Notes: generated by a model not told the origin, from the sequence alone. Counted from the first letter of the stretch, positions 23,455 to 32,188 are shown. The stretch is DNA of 64,000 nucleotides from Chloroflexota bacterium (GCA_021414245.1 JAIOOU010000017.1:248001-312000); one strand, 5' to 3'. Translations and numbers: made by a program.

Positions 23455-24030
23455 ATGCACAAGGGTAGACTGGAAGCCTTCAGCGACGGTGTGATCGCCA
23501 TTCTCATCACCATCATGGTCCTGGAATTGGATATTCCGCACCAGGCAGAACTGTCCGCACTGCGGCCTTTGCTGCCGAAATTCCTGAGTTACGCCCTGAG
23601 CTTTATTTATCTTGGAATTTACTGGAACAATCACCATCATTTACTGCAAGCCTCGAAACAGGTCAACGGCTCGATTCTCTGGGCCAACTTGCACCTGCTC
23701 TTCTGGCTGTCCCTGATCCCATTTGTCACCGCCTGGATGGGTGAAAATAATTTTGCAACCATGCCCCTGGTCTTTTACGGTGCCGTGCTTTGGCTGGCTG
23801 GTTTGGCGTATTACATCCTGGTCCGGGCCTTGATCGCACAACACGGAAAAAATTCGGTGATCGCAAAAGCCATCGGCAGGGATGAAAAAGGAATATGGTC
23901 GCTGTATCTATATAGCGCGGCCATTGTGCTGGCTTTTTTCATTCCCTGGGCCGCAATTGCCTTGTATATCATTGTTGCAGTTATCTGGTTGATCCCTGAC
24001 AGACGCATTGAGAACAAGCTTACAGAGTAA
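23455..24030 (+). CDS. TMEM175-family potassium channel homologue (second paralogue)
   Basis: This 191-residue protein begins HKGRLEAFSDGVIAILITIMVLEL, again the R-x3-FSD filter helix of TMEM175 channels, followed by five more hydrophobic segments. GGAG precedes the chosen ATG at 23455. The N-terminal helix is nearly the same as in the paralogue at 20574, but the rest has diverged (NHHHLLQASKQVNGSILWANL here), so this is an old duplication or a heteromeric partner. It is 21 bp upstream of an alcohol dehydrogenase. Confidence 0.87.
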   Translation: MHKGRLEAFSDGVIAILITIMVLELDIPHQAELSALRPLLPKFLSYALSFIYLGIYWNNHHHLLQASKQVNGSILWANLHLLFWLSLIPFVTAWMGENNFATMPLVFYGAVLWLAGLAYYILVRALIAQHGKNSVIAKAIGRDEKGIWSLYLYSAAIVLAFFIPWAAIALYIIVAVIWLIPDRRIENKLTE

Positions 24031-24051
24031 GCTGCCATCCAGGAGAGAAAC

Positions 24052-25116
24052 ATGAAAGCAGTTCGTTTTATCGGCATCAACCAACCCTTGGAAATGCAGG
24101 AAGTGCCCATCCCGGAGACGGGCGACTCGGATGTTCTGGTGAAAGTGACGGCGGCCGGAATCTGTCACTCTGACGCCCATTATCGCGCCGGCATCTCGCC
24201 AGTGCGCCCTGTTCCGCTTACGCTCGGCCACGAAATCGCCGGGGTCGTTGAGAGAATTGGTTCACGGGTCAACACTCATCGGATCGGAGACCGGGTCTGT
24301 CTGCATTACAACCTGTCCTGTGGAAACTGCCGGCATTGTCTGACCGGCAACGATCAATTCTGCAAAAAGGTATTAATGCTCGGTCACCATACCGATGGCG
24401 GGTACGCGGAATATATTGCTGTGCCGGCCCGGAATGCAATTCCCCTGCCGGATGAAATTCCCTTCGAGCAGGGCGCCACCCTGATGTGTGCATCAGCAAC
24501 CGCTTTTCACGCCCTGCGCAAGAGTCGCATCAAACCCGGGGACCGTGTCGCAATTTTCGGCGCGGGCGGACTCGGTCAGTCCGCCATTCAACTCGCGCGG
24601 GCATTCGGGGCGATCGATGTATTCGCCGTCGACATCAACAATGCAAAATTACAACTTGCGCAACAGTATGGAGCGGTCCCGGTCAACGGAAGGGAGACAG
24701 ATCCGGTTGAAGAGATTAAAAGGCTGACCAAAGGCAGGGGCGTGGACGTCGCCATCGAAATGATCGGCCTGCCGGCCACCATGAAACAGGCCATGCACTG
24801 CGCCGGGGTGATGGCGCGCGTCGTCGTGGTCGGCCTTTCAACGAAACCACTGGAGATCGACACCTACAATGACCTGCTGGGCAATGAAATCGAGTTGATC
24901 GGCTCGAATGATCATCATCTTCAGGAGCTTCCATTGCTGGTGGAAATGACCCGCAAAGGAATCCTGGACACCTCACAAATCGTGAGCCGCACAGTTCCCC
25001 TGGATGCTGACGCGATCAACTCCACCCTCGATTCCCTGGAAGCATTCAAAAGCGATGTGCGGACGGTGATCCTTCCGCACGCGGCTAGAATCCCGATATC
25101 AAATCAAACGTTATAA
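24052..25116 (+). CDS. Zinc-dependent alcohol dehydrogenase (MDR family)
   Basis: This 354-residue medium-chain dehydrogenase has the catalytic zinc Cys in GICHSDAHYR, GHEIAGVVERIG with the second ligand, the structural-zinc lobe CGNCRHCLTGNDQFC, and the NAD(P) fold GAGGLGQSAIQLARAFGA. It oxidises alcohols or reduces aldehydes; the spectrum is unknown. CAGGAGAG precedes the start. Confidence 0.9.
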   Translation: MKAVRFIGINQPLEMQEVPIPETGDSDVLVKVTAAGICHSDAHYRAGISPVRPVPLTLGHEIAGVVERIGSRVNTHRIGDRVCLHYNLSCGNCRHCLTGNDQFCKKVLMLGHHTDGGYAEYIAVPARNAIPLPDEIPFEQGATLMCASATAFHALRKSRIKPGDRVAIFGAGGLGQSAIQLARAFGAIDVFAVDINNAKLQLAQQYGAVPVNGRETDPVEEIKRLTKGRGVDVAIEMIGLPATMKQAMHCAGVMARVVVVGLSTKPLEIDTYNDLLGNEIELIGSNDHHLQELPLLVEMTRKGILDTSQIVSRTVPLDADAINSTLDSLEAFKSDVRTVILPHAARIPISNQTL

Positions 25117-25146
25117 TCCACCCATTCCATTCCACGAGAAAGCTAA

Positions 25147-25890
25147 ATGCCAGATACCGCACCCGTAACCATCAAACTCAATCCTAAGCGCATATTGGTG
25201 CTGCTCATGATGATCATCGCCATGCTCGTCTGTCTGAGTATCTGGGGCCAGTATCTCAAGTATTTTCCCGGCGCCTACGATATCCACGGTCCTCTTCATG
25301 AATTTGTCCTTGATCTGCTGATGCACTCCTTTTACACAGACACGGAGGCCAGTGTTCCGACTTTTTTCAATACCCTTCTGCTTTTCCTGCCGGGCTTGCT
25401 TTTTGCGGTCATCGGGGCCTGGAAATCTTCGATCAATGACAAATTCAAATATCAATGGATGGGGCTTTCGCTGATCTTCCTGTATCTATCCATGGATGAA
25501 GCCGCGGTCCTGCACGAAAAGTTGATCCCCCCCATGCGCAGCCTGTTTAATTTCGAGGGCTATGGCGGTTTGTTTTATTTTGCCTGGATCATTCCCGGCA
25601 TTGCAGTGATCCTGCTCTTCGCGATCGCATATTTGCGTTTTTTTTTGCATCTTGAAAATAGATACAAACTCCTGTTCTTTTTTTCGCTGGCCATTTATGT
25701 CAGCGGGATCATCGGCGGTGAAATGCTCAGCGGTCATTTTGCCGAAACCATTGGTCTGAAGAATTTCACCTATGCCGCATATACCAGCGCGGAAGAATCC
25801 CTGGAATGGACCGGTTGTTCACTGACTCTGTATTCACTTCTTTTATATATTCAGCAATACCTGCCTGAAGGTTTCACGGTCCGATCATGA
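25147..25890 (+). CDS. Six-helix membrane protein of unknown function
   Basis: This 247-residue protein has about six hydrophobic segments (residues ~18-38, 78-97, 105-125, 135-160, 170-190, 225-243). A polar motif, MDEAAVLHEKLIPPM, sits after the third helix, with acidic and His residues next to the membrane, and GGEMLSGHFAE follows the fifth. I do not recognise the family. Its stop overlaps the start of a cytochrome-b5-like protein (ATGA), so a membrane redox or heme-related role is possible. Confidence 0.7.
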   Translation: MPDTAPVTIKLNPKRILVLLMMIIAMLVCLSIWGQYLKYFPGAYDIHGPLHEFVLDLLMHSFYTDTEASVPTFFNTLLLFLPGLLFAVIGAWKSSINDKFKYQWMGLSLIFLYLSMDEAAVLHEKLIPPMRSLFNFEGYGGLFYFAWIIPGIAVILLFAIAYLRFFLHLENRYKLLFFFSLAIYVSGIIGGEMLSGHFAETIGLKNFTYAAYTSAEESLEWTGCSLTLYSLLLYIQQYLPEGFTVRS

Positions 25891-26147
25891 ACGCCTCACA
25901 AATTCCTGTCATCACGCTCATCCAACTAAAACGCAACAGCGGCGAACGGGGAACCCGCATGTGGATCGCGCACGAAGGGGTTGTCTACGATGTGACCGAT
26001 TGTCCAAAATGGCGCACCGGTATGCATGAGTTCCTGCACTTTCCCGGCCAGGACCTGACCGGTGAACTCGTGGACGCCCCGCACGAAACCGAGGTCTTCA
26101 AGCATGATTGTGTCAAGGTGATCGGAAAACTGGAAGATCAAAATTGA
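25887..26147 (+). CDS. Cytochrome-b5-like heme/steroid-binding domain protein
   Basis: This 86-residue protein is a single domain: ITLIQLKRNSG, then RMWIAHEGVVYDVTD, and MHEFLHFPGQDLTGELVDAPHETEVF. This is the pattern of small prokaryotic cytochrome-b5-like proteins, in which G-x-H and a later His bracket the heme. Two His (in MHEFLH) are present before PGQDLT, and another is in DAPH. It is coupled by a 4-bp overlap to the membrane protein upstream, a plausible electron partner. Confidence 0.78.
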   Translation: MNASQIPVITLIQLKRNSGERGTRMWIAHEGVVYDVTDCPKWRTGMHEFLHFPGQDLTGELVDAPHETEVFKHDCVKVIGKLEDQN

Positions 26148-26154
26148 GGAACGC

Positions 26155-27876
26155 ATGTCCAATTTGAAATGGTGGCAAACCGCAGTCTTTTATCAGATCT
26201 ACCCGCGTTCATTTGCAGACGGGAACGGGGATGGAATTGGGGATTTCAAGGGCATGACCGAAAAGCTGGATTATCTGTCTGGTCTCGGGATTGACGCACT
26301 TTGGCTCTCCCCCCATTTTCCCTCCCCGAATTGGGATTGCGGGTATGACATTTCTGATTATTGCAGCGTCGCCCCGGAATATGGCACCCTGGATGAATTT
26401 AAATTATTCCTGGCAGAATCACACAAAAGAAACATCCGTGTCATTCTGGATCTTGTGCTGAATCACACCTCCGATGAACATCCGTGGTTCATAGAGTCGA
26501 AATCCAGCCGGGACAATCCCAAAGCGGACTGGTATGTCTGGGTGGACACTCCTCCCAACAATTGGCAATCCTGTTTCGATGGCGATGCGTGGACCTACTC
26601 CCCGGAGCGGGATCAATACTATTATCACTACTTCATGAAGCAGCAACCGGACCTGAACTGGCACAATCCGCAAGTCAAACAAGCCATGTGGGACGCAGCC
26701 CGCTTCTGGCTGGACCTGGGCGTGGATGGCTTCCGCCTGGATGCGATCGGGACGATCTTCGAAGATCCCAAACTTACTCCCCATACGGTGCCGATGAATT
26801 TGGCCGAGCTCCGGCGTTTCTCTGAGCTGGCGAAAACACCTAGGGAAATCAAACAAAAGGAAAAATACTGGTTTGAAATGTTCAAAAACCAGTATGGACA
26901 GGCCGGGTTGCATGAATTGATGAAGGAACTCAGGGCGGTTCTGGATGAATACGACGGGGACCGCATGCTGGTCGGCGAAGATGATGATATTAAATACATG
27001 GGTAATGGAGCGGATGAGCTCCACCTCGTGTTCAACTTTCCATTGATGCGCACCGAAAGGATCAGCCCGGCGCACATTCGAAAAAACCAAAAAGAACGTC
27101 TCGCCAGATTGGATGAGCTTTCACTCGAAAAGGGCTGGCCGTGCAACACGCTTGGGAACCACGACTGCTCCAGGATTCACACCCGCTTCGGAGACAAGCT
27201 TCATGATGCGGAACTTGCCCGCTTGAACAGCGCCCTCATTTTGACCTTGAAAGGGACGGCCTTCCTGTACAATGGTGAAGAGATCGGCATGACCGATTAC
27301 ATGCTGACCGATATTTCACAGGTCAAGGACACCATGGGCTCCTGGTATTACCATACCATCGTGACCGAGATGGGTGTGCATCCGGAGGAAGCCATGATGC
27401 GCACAGCCGAAATGACCCGTGATAAAAACCGCACGCCCATGCACTGGTCCGCAGGTCAAAACGCCGGATTTTCGCCCGCGGAGGCCAGGACCTGGCTGCC
27501 GGTCAATCCCAACTATAAGGATGGGGTCAATGTTCATGACCAGGACAAAAATCCTGGCTCCCTCCTGAACTATTACAGACATCTCATTCGCATTCGAAAG
27601 TCTTCCAGCGCCCTGCAGGCAGGCGAATTCATTCCCCTTCAAACCACGGCACAGGAGTATTTCGCCTTCCTGCGCCGGTCTGACAACCAGACAGTATTGG
27701 TGGTTCTGAATTACTCGGACAAGGCAATCGAACTGGATTTCACCCGCACAAAAGAGATCAAAAATACGAAACTGAAAATATTGGCCTCCAGCGCCGAAAG
27801 ACGGACGGGCGAATTTCCACCCAGCTTCAAAGCTGGCGCCTTTGAAGTATTAATTGCGGAAGCGATACGTGGATAG
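26155..27876 (+). CDS. GH13 alpha-glucosidase (oligo-1,6-glucosidase-like)
   Basis: This 573-residue (beta/alpha)8 enzyme has the GH13 conserved regions: DLVLNHTSDEHPWF (region I), DGFRLDAIGT with the nucleophile Asp (region II), MLVGEDDD with the acid Glu (region III) and NTLGNHDCSR (region IV). The QPDLN sequence in region V places it with the oligo-1,6-glucosidase subfamily, which releases glucose from alpha-1,6 (or related) oligosaccharides. There is no signal peptide, so it acts on imported sugars. It begins 7 bp after the cytochrome-b5-like gene. Confidence 0.92.
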   Translation: MSNLKWWQTAVFYQIYPRSFADGNGDGIGDFKGMTEKLDYLSGLGIDALWLSPHFPSPNWDCGYDISDYCSVAPEYGTLDEFKLFLAESHKRNIRVILDLVLNHTSDEHPWFIESKSSRDNPKADWYVWVDTPPNNWQSCFDGDAWTYSPERDQYYYHYFMKQQPDLNWHNPQVKQAMWDAARFWLDLGVDGFRLDAIGTIFEDPKLTPHTVPMNLAELRRFSELAKTPREIKQKEKYWFEMFKNQYGQAGLHELMKELRAVLDEYDGDRMLVGEDDDIKYMGNGADELHLVFNFPLMRTERISPAHIRKNQKERLARLDELSLEKGWPCNTLGNHDCSRIHTRFGDKLHDAELARLNSALILTLKGTAFLYNGEEIGMTDYMLTDISQVKDTMGSWYYHTIVTEMGVHPEEAMMRTAEMTRDKNRTPMHWSAGQNAGFSPAEARTWLPVNPNYKDGVNVHDQDKNPGSLLNYYRHLIRIRKSSSALQAGEFIPLQTTAQEYFAFLRRSDNQTVLVVLNYSDKAIELDFTRTKEIKNTKLKILASSAERRTGEFPPSFKAGAFEVLIAEAIRG

Positions 27877-28102
27877 CCAGGGTCGAAAACCACCTGCCAT
27901 AAAGATAAAAAAATTCGTTGTGCTTTGCGGCCGGGTTTTTCAGGATACGGACCCGCAGTATTTCCCTTCAACACCATATCGCGGACGGACGATCCGGTTC
28001 TGTACAGAGTCCTGCCTTGGCGCATTTTTGGCGGACCCGGATCTGTTTTACAAAGTCCACCGGAATTCGGAAAAGGTCAAGGATTATGTGGAAACCAAAT
28101 GA
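27869..28102 (+). CDS. Small YHS-like metal-binding domain protein
   Basis: This 77-residue product starts with GTG overlapping the glucosidase stop. The sequence VVLCGRVFQDTDPQYFPSTPYRGRTIRFCTESCLGAFLADPDLFYK follows the YHS/TRASH pattern: a Cys pair around a beta hairpin, C-x3-C, then F-x-x-DP-x-x-F/Y. Such domains bind metals such as copper. A TTG at 27854 is an alternative start. Its end overlaps the next gene by 17 bp. The short length leaves some doubt that it is expressed. Confidence 0.6.
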   Translation: MDSQGRKPPAIKIKKFVVLCGRVFQDTDPQYFPSTPYRGRTIRFCTESCLGAFLADPDLFYKVHRNSEKVKDYVETK

Positions 28103-28706
28103 TATTATCGCATGGCGGGGAATTTACAGGGAGCGCATCTGGCATGCGCATTCGACGATTGTCGTAAAAGATTCGATGAATGAAACCGTTCTGGCATTAC
28201 TCCCGGGAGCCGAGTGCATTGCCCCCAAAGGATACATAAATGGAAAAACGACCAAAAAAAGACGCTGGGATTATATTAATTCAGAATGGACTCTTCAAAA
28301 ATTCTCATGGCATACCAACCGTCTTTTGATCTTAGTTGAGCCGGGAAAATATTATTCGACCATGTTATTCTGGGGCGATGAAAGCAATAAATTCCTGTGT
28401 TATTACATTAATTTTCAATCGCCTTTCCGCAGAGACCGCCTTGGAATTGACACATTGGACCTGAATCTTGATCTCATCATTAACCCGGACCTGACTTTTG
28501 AATGGAAGGACGTGGATGATTATCAAAAAGGAATAGAAACAGGGATAATATTGCCTGAATGGGTTGAAGGAATCGAGTTTTCAAAGAAGGAGGTTCTTGG
28601 AAGGCTCGCGAATCAGGAATATCCATTTGACCGGTCCTGGCTGAATTGGAGGCCGGATGAAAACTGGATGCCCCCAAAGTTTCCAGAAATCTGGCTTGAA
28701 ATTTAG
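28086..28706 (+). CDS. DUF402-domain protein (FomD-like nucleotide hydrolase family)
   Basis: This 206-residue protein contains YYINFQSPFRRDRLGIDTLDLNLDLIINPDLTFEWKDVDDYQKGIETGII, the DUF402 core with metal-binding Asp residues, as in FomD-like phosphohydrolases acting on nucleotide-linked substrates. The ATG at 28086 is chosen; the open frame runs further upstream but only through the YHS-like gene. fdhD follows 8 bp downstream, which may be chance. Confidence 0.75.
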   Translation: MWKPNDIIAWRGIYRERIWHAHSTIVVKDSMNETVLALLPGAECIAPKGYINGKTTKKRRWDYINSEWTLQKFSWHTNRLLILVEPGKYYSTMLFWGDESNKFLCYYINFQSPFRRDRLGIDTLDLNLDLIINPDLTFEWKDVDDYQKGIETGIILPEWVEGIEFSKKEVLGRLANQEYPFDRSWLNWRPDENWMPPKFPEIWLEI

Positions 28707-28714
28707 AGGTACAC

Positions 28715-29488
28715 ATGATCTCTCCGCGCAAAACAATCGAGTATGACAGGTATGAATTCCAAAAATGGGAGCACCACGACGCAGAAACCATCGTGGAAAC
28801 CCCGGTTTCATTAACGGTAAACGGGACGGTATGGCTCTCGTTCATGTGCACCCCGCTGAATCTGGAAGCCATGTCGGTGGGTTTTTTATTCAACGAAGGG
28901 ATCATCCAACGCATGGATGAGGTTGCTGATGTCCGCGTGTGCGAACATGGGGATAATGTGGACGTATGGCTGCATCATACTGCGGAACAACCCACGAACT
29001 GGCGCAGGACCTCAGGCTGCACGGGCGGCGTGACCGCGGTGGACCTGCTAGCGAAACCAAATCTCTCCCTGATCGGGAACAGCTTCCAGGTCCGGCCTGA
29101 TGCGATCATGAACCTGGTGGAGAAGTTATTCGAATCGCAGGAGCTTTACCGGGACACTGGTGGAGTCCACACCTCGGCCTTGAGTGACGGGGAAAAGGTG
29201 CTGGTCGCCGCAGACGACATTGGCAGACACAATACGCTCGACAAGATCGCCGGGTTGTGTTTGATGAACAACATCTGGCCCGAAAACCGTATCCTGATCA
29301 CCACCGGCCGCATCAGTTCGGAGATGCTGCAAAAAGCTGCGCAGCTCAACGTCCCCATTTTGATCTCCCGCACTTCCCCGTCATCATTATCAATTGAAAT
29401 GGCGGAACGTTATGGGATCACCTTGATCGGATACGCAAGGAAACACAGATTCAATGTGTACTCAAACGGCCAAAGGGTTGGCTTGTAA
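28715..29488 (+). CDS. fdhD: Formate dehydrogenase accessory sulfurtransferase FdhD
   Basis: This 257-residue protein has the FdhD fold: LSFMCTPLNLEAMSVGFLFNEGII, the Cys-bearing loop RRTSGCTGGVTA, then GGVHTSALSDGEKVLVAADDIGRHNTLDKIAGL and ITTGRISSEMLQKA. FdhD passes sulfur from a cysteine desulfurase to the molybdenum cofactor of formate dehydrogenases. Only one Cys is found in the loop, where the E. coli protein has C-x2-C. No formate dehydrogenase with a Cys/Sec active site is in the window. It ends at a hairpin terminator before the Rex-type promoter of the hydrogenase locus. Confidence 0.92.
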   Translation: MISPRKTIEYDRYEFQKWEHHDAETIVETPVSLTVNGTVWLSFMCTPLNLEAMSVGFLFNEGIIQRMDEVADVRVCEHGDNVDVWLHHTAEQPTNWRRTSGCTGGVTAVDLLAKPNLSLIGNSFQVRPDAIMNLVEKLFESQELYRDTGGVHTSALSDGEKVLVAADDIGRHNTLDKIAGLCLMNNIWPENRILITTGRISSEMLQKAAQLNVPILISRTSPSSLSIEMAERYGITLIGYARKHRFNVYSNGQRVGL

Positions 29489-29524
29489 AAAACCAATGCT
29501 TCCCAAAATCGATACCCAAAACAT

Positions 29525-29548
29525 GCCACCTCGACAGGTGGCTTTTTT
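29525..29548 (+). terminator. Intrinsic terminator of fdhD
   Basis: A 7-bp stem (GCCACCT/AGGTGGC) with a 4-nt loop and six T residues. Its 3' half shares bases with the -35 box of the next promoter. Confidence 0.9.
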
Positions 29549-29579
29549 CTGTTATACTTGATTGTGAAATTTGTCACTA
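29531..29579 (+). promoter_or_regulatory. Promoter 1 with Rex-type operator
   Basis: TCGACA (29531-29536), a 16-bp spacer and TATACT (29553-29558) form the promoter. Three bases later, 29562-29579 reads TTGTGAAATTTGTCACTA, which closely fits the Rex operator consensus TTGTGA-N6-TCACAA (one half imperfect). The site covers the expected start. It heads the signalling genes 29708-32162. A ~130-nt untranslated leader with no convincing gene follows. Confidence 0.8.
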
Positions 29580-29707
29580 TATAAGAGGACAAACTACTTC
29601 CCCACTCATGAGCAATGAAACTTACCGAAGTGGACAGAATAGAGAACAATTGAATTGCAAAAAACTTATTGATGGACCAACGTTGTTGGAAAGGATGCAT
29701 ATAAATC

Positions 29708-30067
29708 ATGAACTTGCGAGATGTTATCAAGCTGGCAAATGGCACGCTTTTAACTGTGAGCATTGACGCCGACATACAAGTTAGCGGAGGGTATGGCGCA
29801 GACCTTATGAGTGACGTTCTGGCAGCCAGCCGGCCGGATGCCGTGTTGCTGACCGGCCTCACCAACCCACAGGTCGTACGCACGGCGCAAATGGCCGAGT
29901 TTCGCGCGATCATTTTTGTGCGCGGCAAACAGCCTCAGACGGAGACCCTGCAAATCGCAGACCAGGAAAACATCCCCCTGATCACCAGTCCCTTTGGAAT
30001 GTTCGAATTATGCGGCCGCCTTCATCAGGCAGGCTTAAAAAGTTTTGAGACCAATGTGCCCGGTTAG
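29708..30067 (+). CDS. DRTGG-domain protein (first)
   Basis: This 119-residue protein resembles the DRTGG domain, a small alpha/beta ligand-binding-like fold. Residues ~20-115 show VSGGYGADLMSDVLAASRPDAVLLTGLTNPQVVRTAQM, then AIIFVRGKQPQTETLQIADQENIPLITSPFGMFELCGRLHQAG. Such genes accompany HydABC-type hydrogenase clusters of Firmicutes together with the PHP and HATPase genes also found here. Its precise role is not known. The first gene after Rex promoter 1; its stop overlaps the next start. Confidence 0.78.
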   Translation: MNLRDVIKLANGTLLTVSIDADIQVSGGYGADLMSDVLAASRPDAVLLTGLTNPQVVRTAQMAEFRAIIFVRGKQPQTETLQIADQENIPLITSPFGMFELCGRLHQAGLKSFETNVPG

Positions 30068-31061
30068 AATCCCCACAGAACAGGAAAAACACGGGCGGCG
30101 TGGACGCCCGATCACAGACCACGATGCCCAGGAAATCAATCGGGTCGAGGAGCTTTCATATGACTTGAAAGTCCGCGAAGTGATGACGGCGAGGCTGCAC
30201 ACCACCAGCCCGGAGGTATCCCTCTCCGACGTGCTGGAAATTCTGCGTCTCAACAGGATTTCAGGTGTCCCAGTCGTTCAGGATGACCAGCTGGTCGGAG
30301 TAATCAGCATCGAGGATATTGTCCGCGCCATGGAACGAAACGACCTTACTGAAACTGTCGGTCAGTATATGACTCGCAGGCTGGTGACCGTGGCAAGTTA
30401 CGATTCCATCATCAAGGCCATGCAGACCTTCACAGAGAGCCGTGTCGGCCGCCTGCCGGTTGTAGATGAGGAAAAAAAACTGGTGGGCATGATCACCAAG
30501 GGTGATATCACCCGCGGCATATTGCTTGCACTGCAAAAAGACTATAAGGAGGAGGAGGTCCGCAAGTATCGGGCCAGCCATCTTTTTGAAGATATCATCT
30601 CCGACAGAACCACTTTGGTTCTGCGTTACAACATCAAGGCCCAGGACTACACTCATGGAGGAAATGCTTCCAGCAACATTAAGAGGGCCTTGCTGCGATT
30701 GGGGGCCGATCCACAGATCGCACGCCGTTGCGGAATCGCTGTTTACGAAGCGGAAATGAATCTGATCATCCACACAAATAACGGAGGTATCCTCAAACTT
30801 GAAGTGGAACCGCACCGAATCACCATGTCCACCACCGATGATGGCCCGGGAATCCAAAATATCGACCAAGTCCTGGAACCCGGTTATTCCACCGCATCAG
30901 AACTGGTCCGTGAAATGGGTTTCGGAGCCGGCATGGGACTGGTCAACATCCAGCGCTGCGTGGACAAAATGGAGATCGAATCCACACCGGGGAAAGGCAC
31001 AAAATTGACTATGCGGATCCAGGTGCCGGCAGAAAACTTCAATGGACGCAAGAATGGATAA
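30054..31061 (+). CDS. CBS-pair protein fused to an anti-sigma-type HATPase
   Basis: This 335-residue protein has two CBS motifs (residues ~40-155: VREVMTARLHTTSPEVSLSDVL and VGQYMTRRLVTVASYDSI), a linker, and a C-terminal RsbW/SpoIIAB-like ATPase (~190-330). The latter shows YEAEMNLIIHTNNGG (N box), DDGPGI (G1) and GFGAGMGLVNIQR (G2). CBS pairs bind adenine nucleotides or NAD-type ligands, so this may be an energy or redox sensor that acts on a sigma factor or phosphoprotein. It overlaps both neighbouring DRTGG genes. Confidence 0.85.
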   Translation: MCPVRIPTEQEKHGRRGRPITDHDAQEINRVEELSYDLKVREVMTARLHTTSPEVSLSDVLEILRLNRISGVPVVQDDQLVGVISIEDIVRAMERNDLTETVGQYMTRRLVTVASYDSIIKAMQTFTESRVGRLPVVDEEKKLVGMITKGDITRGILLALQKDYKEEEVRKYRASHLFEDIISDRTTLVLRYNIKAQDYTHGGNASSNIKRALLRLGADPQIARRCGIAVYEAEMNLIIHTNNGGILKLEVEPHRITMSTTDDGPGIQNIDQVLEPGYSTASELVREMGFGAGMGLVNIQRCVDKMEIESTPGKGTKLTMRIQVPAENFNGRKNG

Positions 31062-31065
31062 GGCA

Positions 31066-31413
31066 ATGAACCTACAAGAGATCATAGACCGTTTTGACCT
31101 GACCGTATTAACTGAACCGCGCGATTTCCTTACAATACAGCCCGCAGGAGGGTATTCGTCGGATCTGCTTTCCTGCGTCATGGCGGGTGCCAAAAGCAAC
31201 ACCCTTTGGATTACGCTTCAGGCACATCTCAACATTGTGGCAGTCGGTGCGCTGCTTGAGGTGGCCGCGATCATTATCACAGAGAACGCAAGGCCCGAGG
31301 CGGGCACGATCTCAAAGGCAAATCAACAGGGAGTCGTCCTGCTTTCCACCAGCCGGACAACCTATGAAATCAACGGCAGACTTTGGGAAATGGGCATACA
31401 CACCCGGGGATGA
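31066..31413 (+). CDS. DRTGG-domain protein (second)
   Basis: This ~115-residue protein is a second DRTGG-like domain: MNLQEIIDRFDLTVLT, PAGGYSSDLLSCVMAGAKSNTLWITLQ, and AAIIITENARPEAGTISKANQQGVVLLSTSRTTYEINGRL. In-frame ATGs at 31042 and 31054 are alternative starts. The gly-rich GGYxxDLLS segment is shared with the first copy at 29708, so the two may pair. Its stop overlaps the PHP gene start (ATGA). Confidence 0.76.
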   Translation: MNLQEIIDRFDLTVLTEPRDFLTIQPAGGYSSDLLSCVMAGAKSNTLWITLQAHLNIVAVGALLEVAAIIITENARPEAGTISKANQQGVVLLSTSRTTYEINGRLWEMGIHTRG

Positions 31414-32162
31414 AATATTTTCGCGCCGATCTGCACGTGCATACTGTTCTCTCCCCCTGCGCAGAAGTGGAGATGATTCCTCCATTGATCGTACAGAAGG
31501 CACTTGAACTGAATATCGATATCATCGCCATCACAGACCACAACGCCAGCACAAATGTCGGCGCTGTTCAGAAGGCCGCCGAAGGGTTTGATATCACGAT
31601 CTTACCGGGCATGGAATTACAGACCAGGGAGGATGTGCATGTATTGTGCCTGTTTGATTCCTTATCCATCTTGGAGGAGTGGCAGCTGGTGGTCGATGAT
31701 GCCCTGCCGGAAGTCCTGAATCGACCCGAATTCTTTGGAGATCAATTTGTCGTCGACGATACCGGCGGGTATATTCGAACAGAGACGCGCATGCTGCTCA
31801 CCTCCACAAACCTGTCGATCGATAATACCTTTAAGAAGGTCAACGCGCTGGGTGGATTGGTCATTCCCGCGCATGTTGAAAGGTCGGCCTTCGGTCTCTT
31901 TCCGACCCTGGGCCTGCTCTCAAATGAATGGCCGATCCTTGGCTTTGAAATTTCCCGTCACACAGGCCCTGAATCGGCAAAAAAAACATATCCGGCAATT
32001 GGGAATTTCCCATTGATCCAAAGTGGAGACGCGCACAGACTCAATGAATTTATCGGAACCACCATTTTCAAATTGGAATCCGCGACAATTCATGAAATCC
32101 GCAAGGCACTAAAAAGCGAAGACGGCCGCTGCGTATCGATCGAAAATATGCCTGACAAGTAA
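31410..32162 (+). CDS. PHP-domain phosphoesterase
   Basis: This 250-residue protein opens with YFRADLHVHTVLSPCAEVEM, the first metal motif of PHP phosphoesterases (H-x-H); AITDHNAS and GMELQTREDVHVL supply further ligands, VIPAHVER and SGDAHRLNEF the last ones. PHP enzymes are trinuclear-metal phosphatases or nucleases acting on small phosphates or nucleotides (as in the RNase AM/YciV group). Its conserved place beside hydrogenase regulators suggests it turns over a signal nucleotide, but that is inference. Last gene before Rex promoter 2. Confidence 0.85.
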   Translation: MKYFRADLHVHTVLSPCAEVEMIPPLIVQKALELNIDIIAITDHNASTNVGAVQKAAEGFDITILPGMELQTREDVHVLCLFDSLSILEEWQLVVDDALPEVLNRPEFFGDQFVVDDTGGYIRTETRMLLTSTNLSIDNTFKKVNALGGLVIPAHVERSAFGLFPTLGLLSNEWPILGFEISRHTGPESAKKTYPAIGNFPLIQSGDAHRLNEFIGTTIFKLESATIHEIRKALKSEDGRCVSIENMPDK

Positions 32163-32188
32163 CACCTGCAAATGTATGACATTGGTCA

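Noticed and set aside
29608-29766. A 52-codon frame in the leader of Rex promoter 1
   Set aside because: It has no ribosome site, overlaps the DRTGG gene in another frame and has no recognisable composition or motif.
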